A DNA stretch of 64,000 nucleotides from Hyperoodon ampullatus (Eukaryota; Chordata; Mammalia; Artiodactyla; Ziphiidae): NCBI GenBank assembly GCA_949752795.1, contig OX457057.1:3958632-4022631 (forward strand), read 5' to 3'. Of the stretch, positions 22,736-34,159 are shown in pieces. Below the pieces are notes generated by a model that made no database searches, was not told where the DNA came from, and saw nothing but the letters and a program-made list of their open reading frames with translations. The translations under genes and the position numbers were made by a program. Position 1 is the stretch's first letter, and each line of letters opens with the position of its first letter.

Positions 22736-23240
22736 TGAGAAAACACAGAAAGAAAAGAAAGCAAACAAGACAAAATAATTTTAGCCATTAAACAAAGTCA
22801 AGGACCTTTAGTTCCTCCTCTAAGGCTATAGATTTTGAACCATATCCTTTGAGCTATTTTGCAGATACTGAAACCCCACCATGTGGAAGACATTAACTGT
22901 GTGCTGACCACAAGCACATAGACCCTACCACCAGACTGGTTGGAAACAGAAGGTTGATGATGTTGACTCTCCATTACCTCACCACCAACCAGTCAGAAGG
23001 GTGTCCACAAGCTGATCACACACCCCACAGCACACTTCCTTCCTTCTTTCACTTGTCTTTAAAAACATTTCCCTGAAAGCCATTGGGGAGTTCGGGTCTT
23101 TCAAGCACTAGCTACCTGGACTCCTTGATCGTTGCTTGGCATCTGCAATAAACACTCTACTTTCCATCACCACAACCTGGTGTCAGTCGACTGGCCTTGC
23201 TGTGCTTGGGCAAGTGGACCCAAGTTTGGTTTGGTAATAA
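22736..23240 (+). mobile_element. ERV1-class LTR (solo)
   Basis: Begins 'tgagaaaacacagaaag', contains 'tgtctttaaaaacatttccctg' (likely core promoter region), 'ggggagttcgggtctttc', the signal 'aataaa' at 23147-23152, and ends '...tggtttggtaataa'. This is the recognisable end of a common cetartiodactyl ERV1 LTR. No internal sequence is attached. Flanks 'gaag'/'ggag' could be a worn 4-bp duplication. Confidence 0.75.
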
Positions 23241-23339
23241 GGAGTGCAGTAGAAGACCTGTCCACAGGAGAGAGAGAGGCAGGCACTGAGGGAGATAGTA
23301 AGGGGGGAGGAGCTACCTCCAGGAATCCCCACGTACCAG

Positions 23340-23690
23340 TGGAAATGAACACGCATGCACACAGCACAGCGTGGTACTAAGACACAGACACAAATGTAGA
23401 CACACATCACACGTACGTACAGCCATATGCACATGCACACGCGCAGAGACACATCCAACCCACACCGAGACACAATCACACAGGCACAGAATAGATGGGC
23501 ACATGCAAACACACACACGGATGCACAGGCACACACGCACACACAAACATTGACACACACCTCACACAGTCACAACGCCCATGTACACACAGACACATCC
23601 ACCCACATAGAGACACAGAACAGGCCAAAACGTGCATTCAAATACACACACCTATACACGCTCACACACAACACAACATATCTATTACAC
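23340..23690. repeat. CA-rich degenerate simple-repeat block
   Basis: About 350 bp of imperfect cacaca/cacagaca units. Cys/Val-rich minus frames and His/Thr-rich plus frames are artefacts. Confidence 0.92.
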
Positions 23691-24105
23691 TCCACTGAAG
23701 ATGAGTACAAGTTTGCTTCCAGACCCAAATCTAGCGCCAAGGTCGTCTCTCAAGGTGATTGGGAAAACTTGGCATAAAGAAGAAGCAAACAACTTTATCT
23801 GCATCTTGCTAAGTGCTGTGTTCTGAAGATGAGGAATTATTAATGAATCACCAATACTCAGCATGTAGCCTGGCACAGAGCAGGTGCTCAGTGTATGCTG
23901 CACGAAGCACAAATTGTATAGAGTTTAAGTCTAGGATCTAAAACCAGTAACCTGGGTTGCTCCTGACTCCCTCTCCACCCTTCCCATGCAGAGAGTGTTT
24001 GGGGTGCCCTTCCGAGTTGGCCGCCCCTCTCCACACACAGACTCTTCAGGCAGGGTCAGCACGGCCTCGCTGAGCAGGCCTCTGGTTTCACACCTTCATT
24101 CTACA
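23691..24105. other. Unique stretch with a small old LINE/MIR tail near 23860
   Basis: 'gcctggcacagagcaggtgctcagt' near 23868 resembles an L2 or MIR 3' end. Otherwise nothing. Confidence 0.4.
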
Positions 24106-24109
24106 GAAG

Positions 24110-24250
24110 TGGGCAAAGGCAGTGGCTGAGAGCATGGCCTGCCTGACTTTGAATCTCAGCCCCATGCTTCCCAGCTTTGCAACCTCAGGAAGGTTGCTCA
24201 GGCTCACTGTGCCCCCATCTCCTTGTTGGTGATGTGGGAATTTGAGTTTT
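24110..24250 (+). repeat. MIR SINE fragment
   Basis: 'ctgactttgaatctcagcccc', 'cagctttgcaacctcaggaagg' and 'ctcactgtgcccccatctcc' give a diverged MIR. Confidence 0.65.
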
Positions 24251-24299
24251 AGATGAGATGAATGTCTTAGAGGAAGACTCTCCTTCCTAAGGGATCAAA

Positions 24300-25065
24300 G
24301 ATCTTCCCCCAAACCTGCTCTATCCCAGCCCTCTCTACCCCAGCTGATGGCAGTTCCATCCTCCCATTGGATTTCCCTTTCTCGTGGACCTAATATTCGA
24401 TCTGTCTGCCAGTCCTGCTGACTCCACCTGCAAGCCAGCTCCAGAATCCAGGTCTTCCCCCAGCCCCCACTCCACCCTCTCTCACCTGGACTCCTGCAAC
24501 AGCCTCCTACCTGGTCTCCTAGTTTCCGTGCTGGCCCCCCTGTGGCGAATTCTTAATTCATCCACCAGAGCGATGATCGACAACACCCATCAGATCATTC
24601 CTATTTCACCCAGAGGGAAATGAACATTTTTATGCTGCCCCCCAAGGCCTGCATGATCTGTCCCCCATAACTCTGATCTCACCCAGACTCCTCCTCTCTT
24701 TTCCTCGAACACGGCCGACAAGCACCCACCTGGGCCCGTTGCAAGGGGTGCTCTCTCTGCCTGGAATATGCTTCCCCAGGTACCTGCAACCAATTCCCTC
24801 ATCCCTTTCAAGTATTTTCCCCAATGGATCTTCTTCCAACTTTGACCAACTTTGACAGCCATCTGTCCCGCTCTGATCCTGGCACCGATATTCCTAAGCT
24901 TTACTTTTGTACTTAGCAATGTCACCTTCTAATCTATTACATAATTCACTGCTGTATGATGTAAATCTTTGTCTTTTCTGCCCACCGGTATATTCCAAGG
25001 ACTTAGAGCAACACCTGAACACATAGGCAGCACTGATTGAAGACTGGTTCAATAGATGAGTGAAT
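24300..25065 (+). repeat. L2 LINE, 3' end
   Basis: An ordered L2 match: 'ctcacctggactcctgcaacagcctcc', 'caaggcctgcatgatctgtc', 'ctcctctcttttcctcgaacac', 'tctctctgcctggaatatgcttcccc', ending '...gatgagtgaatg'. One of the longer L2 pieces in the window. Not coding. Confidence 0.85.
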
Positions 25066-25194
25066 GGACTACGGATCAGATGCCGGCTCTTGCACTGTGC
25101 TCAGCTTGGAAGATAAAGGGTCAGAAAGAACAAACCAGAAGCCCAGCACCTCTCCCACGAGAGCCTCATTCTCTATTTTCAAGAAGCTCAGTTG

Positions 25195-25312
25195 TTGCTG
25201 GGATTTTTCCCCCCACTTAAGGGGCTTGCCCAAGGCACTCAATAAGTAAAAGAACAAAAAGTCAGAACCAGGACTTGAACTCCAGACCATGTGCCCCATC
25301 ATTTAAGCTGCT
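25195..25312 (-). repeat. MIR SINE fragment, antisense
   Basis: 'ggggcttgcccaaggcac', 'aggacttgaactccagaccatgtgccc' read as the complement of a MIR. Confidence 0.65.
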
Positions 25313-25994
25313 CAAGAAAGGTCAAGGTGCCATGCACATGCTCCGTAAGCTCCACGGTGTCACAGAAAAAAACGCTGCAGTTGTTAAAGACACACCTTAT
25401 TTTGAATCTCAACAAGGTTAACCTGATAAGCAAACAAGGTTTCAAATGGGAACAAGGTCAAAGGCAAGGATCCAAAATCAGTTAAAAGCATAGTAGGAAC
25501 ATTTAAATAAACCATTCGCCCGTTCGTTTCCCTCCATTTTTCTTACATGTCAGATCCACAAGATGCATTGCTTAAAAATTCATTCTAAGGTCAAAGAAGA
25601 AGAAAAACCTAAATCCAGGGAACAGGAGAGCCTTCTGTTTTACTCTAAGTGTGGATTTTTTTTTTTACGAAGATGTGCTGTGACCCATGGGTGGAGGTGG
25701 GGGGAGAGTCCTGGACTCCAAAGGGCGATCAGGGGCCCCAAGGACACCTCCTCCCTGCAGTGCAGGATTGGATGAGGAGGTGCCTGGGGGCTCACTTTTC
25801 CACCAGGAGGGGCCACGTCCCGTCCTCTCACGTTAATCTGAGAACAGCACTCGGGAGGAAGCTCATCATGTCAAGGAGCCCCTCCTCACTCAGGTCTCTC
25901 CCTCCTTAATTTAAGATGATGTCATTTTCATTACCTTTGACCCCTAGAGAGTCTGCCAAGTCTCCATCATAAAGCCTCTTCCAACTGACACCCT
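25313..25994. other. Unique stretch, no gene seen
   Basis: Nothing recognised. Confidence 0.4.
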
Positions 25995-26095
25995 TCATTT
26001 AAAGGCCTTGGGCCGGTCACTTAACCTCTCTGAGCATCCATTTATCTCCCTGGCTCACTCTCAGGGCTGCTGGGAGAATCCAGTGGAAACAGGAA
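25995..26095 (+). repeat. MIR SINE fragment
   Basis: 'gggccggtcacttaacctctctgagcatcc' is the MIR core; a short decayed tail follows. Confidence 0.6.
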
Positions 26096-26238
26096 GAGGG
26101 ACCATCCCCCTCCCCCGTCATCTTCAACCTTCCCTGCAGGCTGGCTAACGCCCTTTCCTTTACCCACTCCTTCTAGAACCCAGTTGCAGCCCTTCAGCTT
26201 CTTTTCTCTGATGGCTCCTCTCTGTGGTTTCCCCAGGC

Positions 26239-26680
26239 TTCACACACACACACACACACACACGCCCATACTCACATCTATACACAGTCCACACTCACTC
26301 TGTCACACTTGCCCATATACACTCTTATACACACATACACTCCACGTACACACTCTCACACATTGTGATGCACTCTCATATATCCATACATACTCTCACA
26401 TGCACACACAGACACTCACACTCACACACATGCACACTCTCACACATACCATGTACTCTCCACACTCACACATGTGCACCCTCACCACTCATACGTGCTC
26501 ACATACACACATACACACTCTCACACCTCTGCACACTTGCACACTCTCACACATACCATGTACTCTCCACACTCACACATGTGCACCCTCACCACTCATA
26601 CGTGCTCACATACACACATACACACTCTCACACCTCTGCACACTTGCACACACATCCATCTGCACACTCACACACTCTAA
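26239..26680. repeat. CACACT-rich minisatellite
   Basis: Starts with a pure (CA)n at 26239-26263, then cacact/cacata units. It contains an exact 107-bp tandem duplication (separate entry). Confidence 0.95.
26431..26644. repeat. Perfect 2 x 107-bp tandem duplication
   Basis: 26431-26537 and 26538-26644 are identical by eye, both starting 'tgcacactctcacacatacc' and ending 'cacctctgcacact'. A third unit begins at 26645 and diverges after 7 bases. Confidence 0.93.
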
Positions 26681-26689
26681 GGTGCAGAG

Positions 26690-28028
26690 GTTTGTGCAGA
26701 CCCTCGTCTCTCCCCTCCAGGATTTGAAGCACCTGCCGGCACCAGCCAGGTAGAAAGGGTCACCCCACCAACATGCCCACCAGATGCTTCTACCTGAAGA
26801 GAACCTGAAGAGAGGACGCCTCCTTTCTCACTGCACCACATTTGCAAAGAATTACCTCCCTCTGGGTAGTAGATTGACCGTAAGATAAATAAGGTGGGCT
26901 CTTGCCCAGAGGGGATGGGGGCCAGTTAGGAACCTAGAGAACTGCAGCCTTAGCATGTCCAGCCTGGTAAAGAAGGAAGAGCCCATCTCCCTCCCAGTTA
27001 CTGACCCCATAAATTCCCATTACAGTGTCTGGGACCAGGTGGTCAGCCACTGCTATTGGCTCCCAATAGGGTCAGTGGACAACATCTCAGCTAGCCTGGG
27101 GGCTCAGTAACTGCCTTTTGCCATTTCAGAGCCACTACCACTTTCCCTAAAGCAAGACTCCCTTCTGGGGCCTGCGGGTGCGCTCTGGAATCCTCCCAAG
27201 TTGGAAATCCTACATAAGCAGAGCAGAAGGAAGTCATCTGTCAGAGCTCTGATGCTCCTGGGCAATTTCTAAACGCATCTGTCCTCTCCCAGCTTTGCAG
27301 AGTTGTTCGACGCCCATCTCAATAAGGAAGGAGCCTCATGGGAGCTGGGGGATTGCCATGACTGGAACCCTTCTACACCAGGGAGTCCTGACCCTATTTG
27401 GGTCCACTGGGTCAAAGGGGGTAAGGACACCATTTGCGGATTTAAGTTTGGGAAGTAAAAAATTTTAAGTCAAGGCAATCTGAAAAGAGAAATCAATTGT
27501 TCACAACTATGAGAAGACACCTCATAGTTGAATAGACAAACCTCATGCCTAAAAATGAGGTCATTCAACTGGAAATGCCCTCAGAAGCCATTTTTAGATT
27601 GAGGTGGTTTTGTGTATCAGTCGGATACTGAAGACCTGAAATTCTGCTTCATTGACTCCAAATATGAAATAAGATGAAAAGGGATCCAGGAAACAGAGAG
27701 GCTTTTAAAATGAGCTACAGTCTTCACCGGGAAAAATGAAAGGTGAAATTGACTGAGCCAGAACTCAGATTTCAGGATGAACTTGCCACAAGTGGGGCTG
27801 TATGTTTTTCAGCGATTGAGCTAATATGGGAACACTTTAGATTACCAAAGCCAATGCCACTTCAAGAAATGGTTCAACCTGCATTTTTCAGAACAATTTG
27901 ATCAAACGCCTCATCTTTTCTCTTGCCTCTGCCTAGGCACAAACCAGGTCAACCAATGGTACACAGTATTCTTCCCTCCAAAATCCCTTTATGACCTGTT
28001 CAGATTGAAAGGATAAATACCTCTAGCA
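26690..28028. other. Unique stretch, no gene seen
   Basis: No repeat family recognised over about 1.3 kb. 27450-27910 is AT-rich and clean. No frame reaches a reportable length. Confidence 0.4.
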
Positions 28029-28029
28029 T

Positions 28030-28255
28030 GATGGTGGGAAGATGAGCCAGAATCAGACATACCTACATTCAAACTCCAACCTCAGTTCTCACTGCCTGGG
28101 TAAGCCTTACTGAGTCCTTGTCTCCTCATCTGTAAAGTGGAGATACTAATGCACAGTTCTCCTCAAATTGTCATGAAGATCAAATAAAATGATGTAAGGA
28201 AGCATTGACCCCAGTGCCTGACCAAGTAAGTGCTAAATAAATATGAATATTTGAA
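28030..28255 (+). repeat. MIR SINE
   Basis: 'gtaagccttactgagtccttgtctcctcatctgtaaagtgg', 'caaattgtcatgaagatcaaa' and 'taagtgctaaataaatatg' span the MIR core and 3' end. Confidence 0.8.
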
Positions 28256-28308
28256 TAAAGACAGCACAGCCCACAGCGTCTCAATCTTTATTAACAATGA
28301 TTATTGGA

Positions 28309-29014
28309 GTATGGAGGTTCCTTTAAAAACTAAAAATAGAACTACCATATGACCCAGCAATCCCACTACTGGGCATATACCCTGAGAAAACCATAATTCA
28401 AAAAGAGTCATGTACCACAATGTTCATTGCAGCTCTATTTACAATAGCCAGGACATGGAAGCAACCTAAGTGTCCCTCGACAGATGAATGGATAAAGAAG
28501 ATGTGGCACATATATGCAATGGAATATTACTCAGCCATAAAAAGAAACGAAATCGAGTTATTTGTAGTGAGGTGGATGGGCCTAGAGTCTGTCATACAGA
28601 GTGAAATAAGTCAGAAAGAGAAAAACAAATACCATATGCTAACACATATATATGGAATCTAAAAAAAAAAAAATTGGTACTGAAGAACCTAGGGGCAGGA
28701 CACAGACATAGAGAATGGACTTGAGGACACAGGGAGGGGGAAGGGTAAGCTGGGATGAAGTGAGAGAGTAGCACTGACATATATACACTACCAAATGTAA
28801 AACAGAGAGCTAATGGGAAGCAGCCGCATAGCACAGGGAGATCAGCTCGGTGCTTTGTGACCACTTAGAGGAGTGTGGTAGGGAGGGTGGGAGGGAGACA
28901 CAAGAGGGAGGAGATACGGGGATATATGTATGCGTATAGCTGATTCACTTTGTTGTACAGCAGAAACTAACACAACATTGTGAAGCAATTATACTTCAAT
29001 AAAGATGCTTAAAA
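28309..29014 (+). pseudogene. 5'-truncated L1: ORF2 C-terminal end and 3' UTR
   Basis: Exact 13-bp target duplication 'aatgattattgga' at 28296-28308 and 29015-29027. The insert opens in the last ~100 codons of ORF2 ('NRTTI'-like text broken by changes, then '[16 protein letters not shown]', '[20 protein letters not shown]', 'LTHIYGI' then stop at 28660-28662). The 3' UTR follows, with a G-rich motif at 28881-28895 and the ending 'tacttcaataaagatgc'. Reading is open over the ORF2 tail, but the catalytic domains are absent. Confidence 0.92.
28881..28895 (+). other. G-quadruplex motif in the L1 3' UTR
   Basis: 'gggagggtgggaggg' has four G3 runs with single-base loops. The same motif occurs in the L1 copies at 58705 and, complemented, at 59591. 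Confidence 0.75.
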
Positions 29015-29027
29015 AATGATTATTGGA

Positions 29028-29685
29028 AAGGAGTGTTTTCGAGTTAATAGGATTCTCTGGCTAAGTGGACATACAGGGCAATTAACACTGGCTGCTGTAC
29101 TCAACAGCACCAAAATCTCAGCAGCATTCACATAATAACAGTTCATATCCCTCTCATCACATTGTCCAGAGTTGGCCAGATGGTTCCTTTGGGTGGCCTC
29201 CAAGTGGTGACTCAGAACCACAGGCTCCTTCTATATTGTGAGAATGTCCTCTTGATACATGGCCTCTGGGGTGGCCAAGAAGGAGAAGGGGAAGCATGGA
29301 CCACCATGGCCAGGACTGAAAGGGATGCGCACCATGCCTGCCCTCATCCCATTGGCTGGAACCCAGTCATGTGACCCTGATCAAATGCAAGGGAAGCTGG
29401 GAAATGGAGACTTCCTTTGTGCACAAGAAGAGGAAATGGAATTGATGGTCATTTAGGCAAGTCAGCCAGGGAGGGTTAGATAGAAAATCCTTTTTGTTCA
29501 AGCATTGTCATTTTACGGTTTTCTTTTTCTTTTTTCTCTTCTTTTTTCTTTTTAGTGTACTTACTGTTCCTTTGGCTTTAGTAACCAAAGTCTTCTGAAT
29601 ATAGTCTAGACTTTCTTTGATGATGACAAGGTCATCATTCAAAGGGTCAGTGGAAATAAGCTCATTATCAGCAATACATATATAC
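29028..29685. other. Unique stretch, with a pyrimidine tract at 29515-29561
   Basis: 'ttttctttttcttttttctc' and similar run for about 45 bp. No gene seen. Confidence 0.4.
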
Positions 29686-29697
29686 AAAATCCATTAG

Positions 29698-29766
<69 letters not shown>

Positions 29767-29778
29767 TAATGGATTTTG
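29686..29778. repeat. (TA)n-centred inverted repeat (palindrome)
   Basis: The left arm 'aaaatccattagtat' (29686-29700) is answered by the right arm 'atactaatggatttt' (29763-29777). The 62 bp between are almost pure (AT)n with one g at 29717. The whole can fold into a hairpin or cruciform of about 45-bp arms. Confidence 0.93.
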
Positions 29779-30129
29779 GAAACAAATTTTTAAAAAACCA
29801 CCAATGGAGATACATAAAATCTGTGAGGTTTGGGTCTATGAATATTGACAATAGCATATTCTATAGAAAAAGCCTTTATTAAAACCTAGGTAGAAACTTA
29901 GCTTATTTTCTAGACATACATTGGTTCACTCAAATGCTATTTTGCTCCAGTCTAAATTTGACGTAAAGATTTCATTTAGAAATCGGCCTTATCAGGAACT
30001 CACTTTGCTTTTCAGAAAGCCAACCAGGAGATCAGGTGGCCACAAAGAAGTAGCCACGTGTGTGTTCCTGGAATGCAGGTGTATTCACAGGCTAGTACAT
30101 CTGGACAGGCACCAGAATATCTGTGCAAC
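29779..30129. other. Unique AT-rich stretch
   Basis: No repeat or gene recognised. Confidence 0.4.
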
Positions 30130-30258
30130 TGGTTAGAATTCAGCTTTCTGAACCCCATCCCTAGTGTCTGGATTTGGGTCCAAGGTAGCTGAATATTAAC
30201 ACACTCTACCAGTGTTGACAGGGCTCAACAAAGTTTGAGAATCCACCAATGTTGTAGA
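30130..30258 (+). mobile_element. MER5A-like hAT MITE fragment
   Basis: 'gaaccccatccctagtgtctgg' and the end 'caaagtttgagaatccacca' resemble the MER5A interior and its 'ctttgagaaccactg' terminus. Confidence 0.5.
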
Positions 30259-30274
30259 AAGGAAACAGTCTTTG

Positions 30275-30480
30275 GGAATTAGAAAGTCCTGGATTTTGAT
30301 CTAAGCTCTCATTCTGACAAGATGTGCTCCCTTGGTGGAGGTACTTAAACATCCCAAACCTCAGTTTTCCCATCCATAAAATGGAGGTGATACCTCCCCG
30401 TAGGTTACCGAGTTAACCAGACAACAAATGTAAAACCCTAAGTTCAGAGTCTGGCACACAGTAGGGGAGCAACCACTGGT
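30275..30480 (+). repeat. MIR SINE
   Basis: 'tcctggattttgatctaagctc', 'cccaaacctcagttttcccatccataaaatgg', 'gtctggcacacagtagggg'. Confidence 0.82.
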
Positions 30481-32765
30481 GACTTCTGTTCTTGAGAATG
30501 ACCTCCGCACATTGCAAATGTCCATTGAAAACCAACTTTCTAGCCTGGAGAACTAAGGGCCATAAAGGTGGTTTGCTTTTACCTGAAAAAGTTCCTAAAT
30601 GTCCATGGTGAACAGGAAAGAGAGAGAGAGCCACAGAAGTCTGCAATTTCATCTCTAAATGCCTGGGGAGAATCCCCATGAACCATTCCCAAGAAAGCCA
30701 ACGAGGTGGTGCTGAGAAAGGGGAGTCTCCAAAGCTGAGCCTCTTCCAGGAGAGCCCAAGGGATAGAAAAAAGCAGCCCCCAGACCAGCTAAAACCAGTG
30801 ATGTAGGGGGTCTAGGGAAGGTGGGTGGCGAGGAGGAGACTGAGAAAGAAGGAGCTTGGGAGATGCTCTCCTCCCCGCCGTGTGTTGGCTCTGGGGAAAG
30901 TTCTCCTACACGCAGGGCATCAAAGGCTCAGAAAAGACCTGGGGTTGGGGAGGGGAGCCATGCCTCTGCTTGGTGGAATCCGTCTTTAACCTCTCTCTCT
31001 AACCTATCTGCTCTCCTTTCTTAAGGAGAGACGGGGGAGAGGAGAGGAGGAGGGGGACGAGGGGGAGGGGGGAAAGGAAAGGAAAACAAACCAAAGCAAA
31101 AACTTCTCTTAGGTAAAAGCCAGTATTCACTACAGTTAAAAGCAGTGTTTATCTTCTCTTTTTACAGTTACCTTCTATTTTTGAAAAATGGATTCTGGTG
31201 TTTCATTTAGGGTAATGATACACCTGCATTTCCCTTTGGAAATAAATGTATTTAGCTAAAAAACCAAGTCCATTTAAAGAATAATCATGATAATACAGTA
31301 CAAGCAGTAAGAGGATAAGGCAAAAACTGTGGAGAAGGTAAGAAATGACCGGGGTCTTGGCTGGGTTGCCTCTCCCCCTCCCCACCCCTTCACCCTGGGG
31401 ATGAGGAGAGCAGATCTGATTGGTCTGGAGCCCGGACACCTGTGGCACCTCCTTTGCCCATGTGCCTTATACCTCCAAGTATATATATTCCTCTAAACAT
31501 GAACCCCAGCTTTATCTTCCGCTGACACTGGCAGATGTGGCCTTTCACCCCAACCAAGTGGCAAGGTCTGAGATTCAGGTTTGGGGGCTGGGGGAGAAGA
31601 TGCAGCTGTGTGCACTGTCAGCCGGGCTGGCCAGAGACCTGCCGGGGAGCTGGGCCAGAGCTGCAGCTGGCTTCCCCTGTCCTCCCCCAAGCATCTCCCC
31701 TAGGGCTTTGCAGGAAGGAGGGGGCTGGGCCAGAGCAGAAGGCAGGGGTCCGGATTCCCTAAACAACATATTGTCCTAATAGCTGTTACTCCCATCACAG
31801 ACACAGAGTGGTCGTTCCTGAGTTAGATACGTGTGTGTCTCAAACAATCCAAACCATGTTCGAGTGGCCTTGGGATGCTGTGAACAGGTTTTGCTTGGTT
31901 AGGAAATTGACCAAGGAAGAAGAAATGTGAACACATCTCCACCACCTGCTAAGATTTTCTTTCACCAGCAGAGTAACCAGAACTAGCAGCCCTGACATCA
32001 TTTTCCATGCTCCATCATAACTAGGGGTTCATCAGAACAAGAGGTTACTAACTCTGCCCAGGGGTGACCTTCACAGGACATCCACCCACACAGAAGCATT
32101 CTTCCCAATAGCTTCTCCCTCCTCTCCCGGGTGAGAGCAAACTCAGAAGCCCTTAGGCAGGGACTCCTTTCAAAGGCAACAAAATCACCCAGTCATCTTC
32201 TGGGTTTTTTTTTTCTCTATATCTTTATGATGGGTAGGAACTTCATATATGCACATTAATAATAAAAGTGTATCCCAAACTTGAGAAAAGGAAATACGAT
32301 GCCCACTGGCTTTGCTGATATCCAGCTAGAGAATTTTCTAAGTCTGCCTGAGTATCAGATTCTCTGGGGAGTGTAGATTTCCTTCCTGAATGATGCACAA
32401 TGGCTAGGGGCCCAGGTGTTCTACAGCCCTATAAGTTTAGGGGGTTTAACCTGTCAAAACTGGCAAGGAGTAATGGTTTTATGGCCCAATGGAGAAGATG
32501 ACCCCAAAGGTTATACTTCTATTGCCCTCCTAGGCTATTAACCGGTTTCACATTTGACTTAGCAAGCTCATTTCAGCTTGCCTTTCCCAACTGACTTATA
32601 AACCGCTGCTCCGGACATACTCTTCAAATCAGCTACTTTTAACTTCCTGCTGGTTCATTAATTCATTCATTACTGTATTAAGTTAAACGTTAACATGGTC
32701 TCACCATCTATTTGTAAAAGAATTGTTTTAAACAACAAAAAATTGATGTGGACCATTACTTATAG
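30481..32765. other. Long unique stretch with a purine tract
   Basis: Contains a G/A tract at 31024-31085 with several G3-G6 runs (possible quadruplex). 31105-31330 is AT-rich and repeat-free, a weak conserved non-coding candidate. No domain-bearing frame. Confidence 0.4.
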
Positions 32766-32769
32766 TACA

Positions 32770-32998
32770 GGTAGAATAATAATAATCAAAATTCAGCATT
32801 TACTAAATGCATACCCTCTACCAGGCAATGTACTAGGGGCTTTAAAATTATCATCTACTTTAATCCTCGTAAAAGCCCTACAATATGTGTAATATAATTC
32901 TGCCCATTTTATAGATGAAAAACAGAAAGGAAGTAACTTGCCCAAGGTCACACCTCCAGAGGAGACAGACTAGGATTCAAAAGCAGGCAGTATGGGCC
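32770..32998 (-). repeat. MIR SINE, antisense, nearly full length
   Basis: 'aataataataatcaaaattcagcatttac', 'tctactttaatcctcgtaaaagccc', 'cattttatagatgaaaaacagaaagg', 'taacttgcccaaggtcacac' follow the MIR consensus on the complement. Confidence 0.9.
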
Positions 32999-33324
32999 TC
33001 CCTGCAAAAAAAAAAAAAAAAAAAATTAAAGTATTGATACAAGTAATGATACAGGTAAGGAAGCCCCCTATCCCATGAGTTTTTTGCAAACTTAACAAAT
33101 CACAGAAGCATGCTATAGGTCAGAGGGACTCCAAGTGGTCAAGAATAGGGAGTCACTGAGATGCTTCTGCCAGTCTGGCCCTAACTGATGTCTCGGATAC
33201 ATTTCAGAGGCCAGCCTTTCCCTGCTCTGACGGGGTGGGAGGCATATAATCCATGCCGCCCTAGGAATGTGCAATGTCCAGGGCTTTCCTGGGTGTGTGG
33301 GTTTGGGGTACTTGTTCTCTCTGT
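32999..33324. other. Unique stretch with an A-run at 33005-33025
   Basis: Nothing recognised beyond the A-run. Confidence 0.4.
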
Positions 33325-33666
33325 CTGTTCCACCATCTTCCTGGACTAGAAAAGCTAAAACTACATTTCCCAGAAGCCCTTGCAGCTTGAGTTCAGGGTG
33401 ACATGCAGATTCCCCCAGTCAGATGCACTCATGTGGCTCTTACCTTCCGAACTGAGCTGTGTGGTGGGTGGGCTGGCCTGGCTCCAAGGGCAGCTTCCTG
33501 ACCTTCACCTGCTGGCCTGTCCAGTTCTGTGGTGTTGCTTTAAAAGTCTTTCCTGGAAACTCAGACTTGATTTCGTAAGCCACTTAATACCCTGTAATGA
33601 ATCCCTTTCTGCTACACTAACTGGAATAGATCTTTCTTCTGCTGCTGAGACCTAAGCCTCTCAGAA
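33325..33666 (+). mobile_element. ERVL-class LTR remnant
   Basis: 'aaaactacatttcccagaagcccttgcag' near the start, 'ctggaaactcagacttgatttcg' and 'aatgaatccctttctgctac' near the end. It is followed at once by a primer-binding-site relic (next entry), which sets the orientation and shows that part of the internal region is kept. The family is not named. Confidence 0.5.
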
Positions 33667-33667
33667 A

Positions 33668-33683
33668 TCAGTACCAGGAGTAA
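33668..33683 (+). other. Degenerate tRNA-Leu-type primer binding site
   Basis: 'cagtaccaggagtaaa' resembles tggtaccaggagtggg, the complement of the tRNA-Leu 3' end that ERVL/MaLR elements use to prime reverse transcription. It lies just after the LTR end, where a primer binding site must be. Confidence 0.5.
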
Positions 33684-34158
33684 AATCTGGGATTGGGGGT
33701 TATCTGACCTGACGGCATGTGGCAAAAGGGAACAAAGGGTGTGCTGGCATCCAAGGATGAAGCGGTGGGGAGAGGGCTCCAGGGTGCACAGAGCAAAGCA
33801 ATTACCCTGGGATCTCCGAGTAGCAACACTGATGTCCCAGAGGCCAGGAGGCATGATGACCCCCATGGGCAGCACAGCAGGAATGCGTATCAGAATGGCT
33901 TAACTCATAGGACTCTTTGATAGAGGTCAGTTGATCATGGGACCCCGGGGGCTAAAATAGGTGGGCAGACTGCTATGGTCCTACTTGGTCTGTGTAACCA
34001 AAAAAATAAAATAAAATCCTCTAGGCCTGGTGAACAGAGGCCTGACAAGGCACCACAAGAGTCACAGCTCCTCACCCAGTTCCCAGGATTGGCTCACAGA
34101 CCCTGAACCCTTTGAATGAAGAGGAGGCCAGGTTCCCCTGAGGATCAGTGCTGGGTTA
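33684..34158. other. Possible decayed ERVL internal sequence, then unique DNA
   Basis: No retroviral frame is recognisable. Confidence 0.35.
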
Positions 34159-34159
34159 C

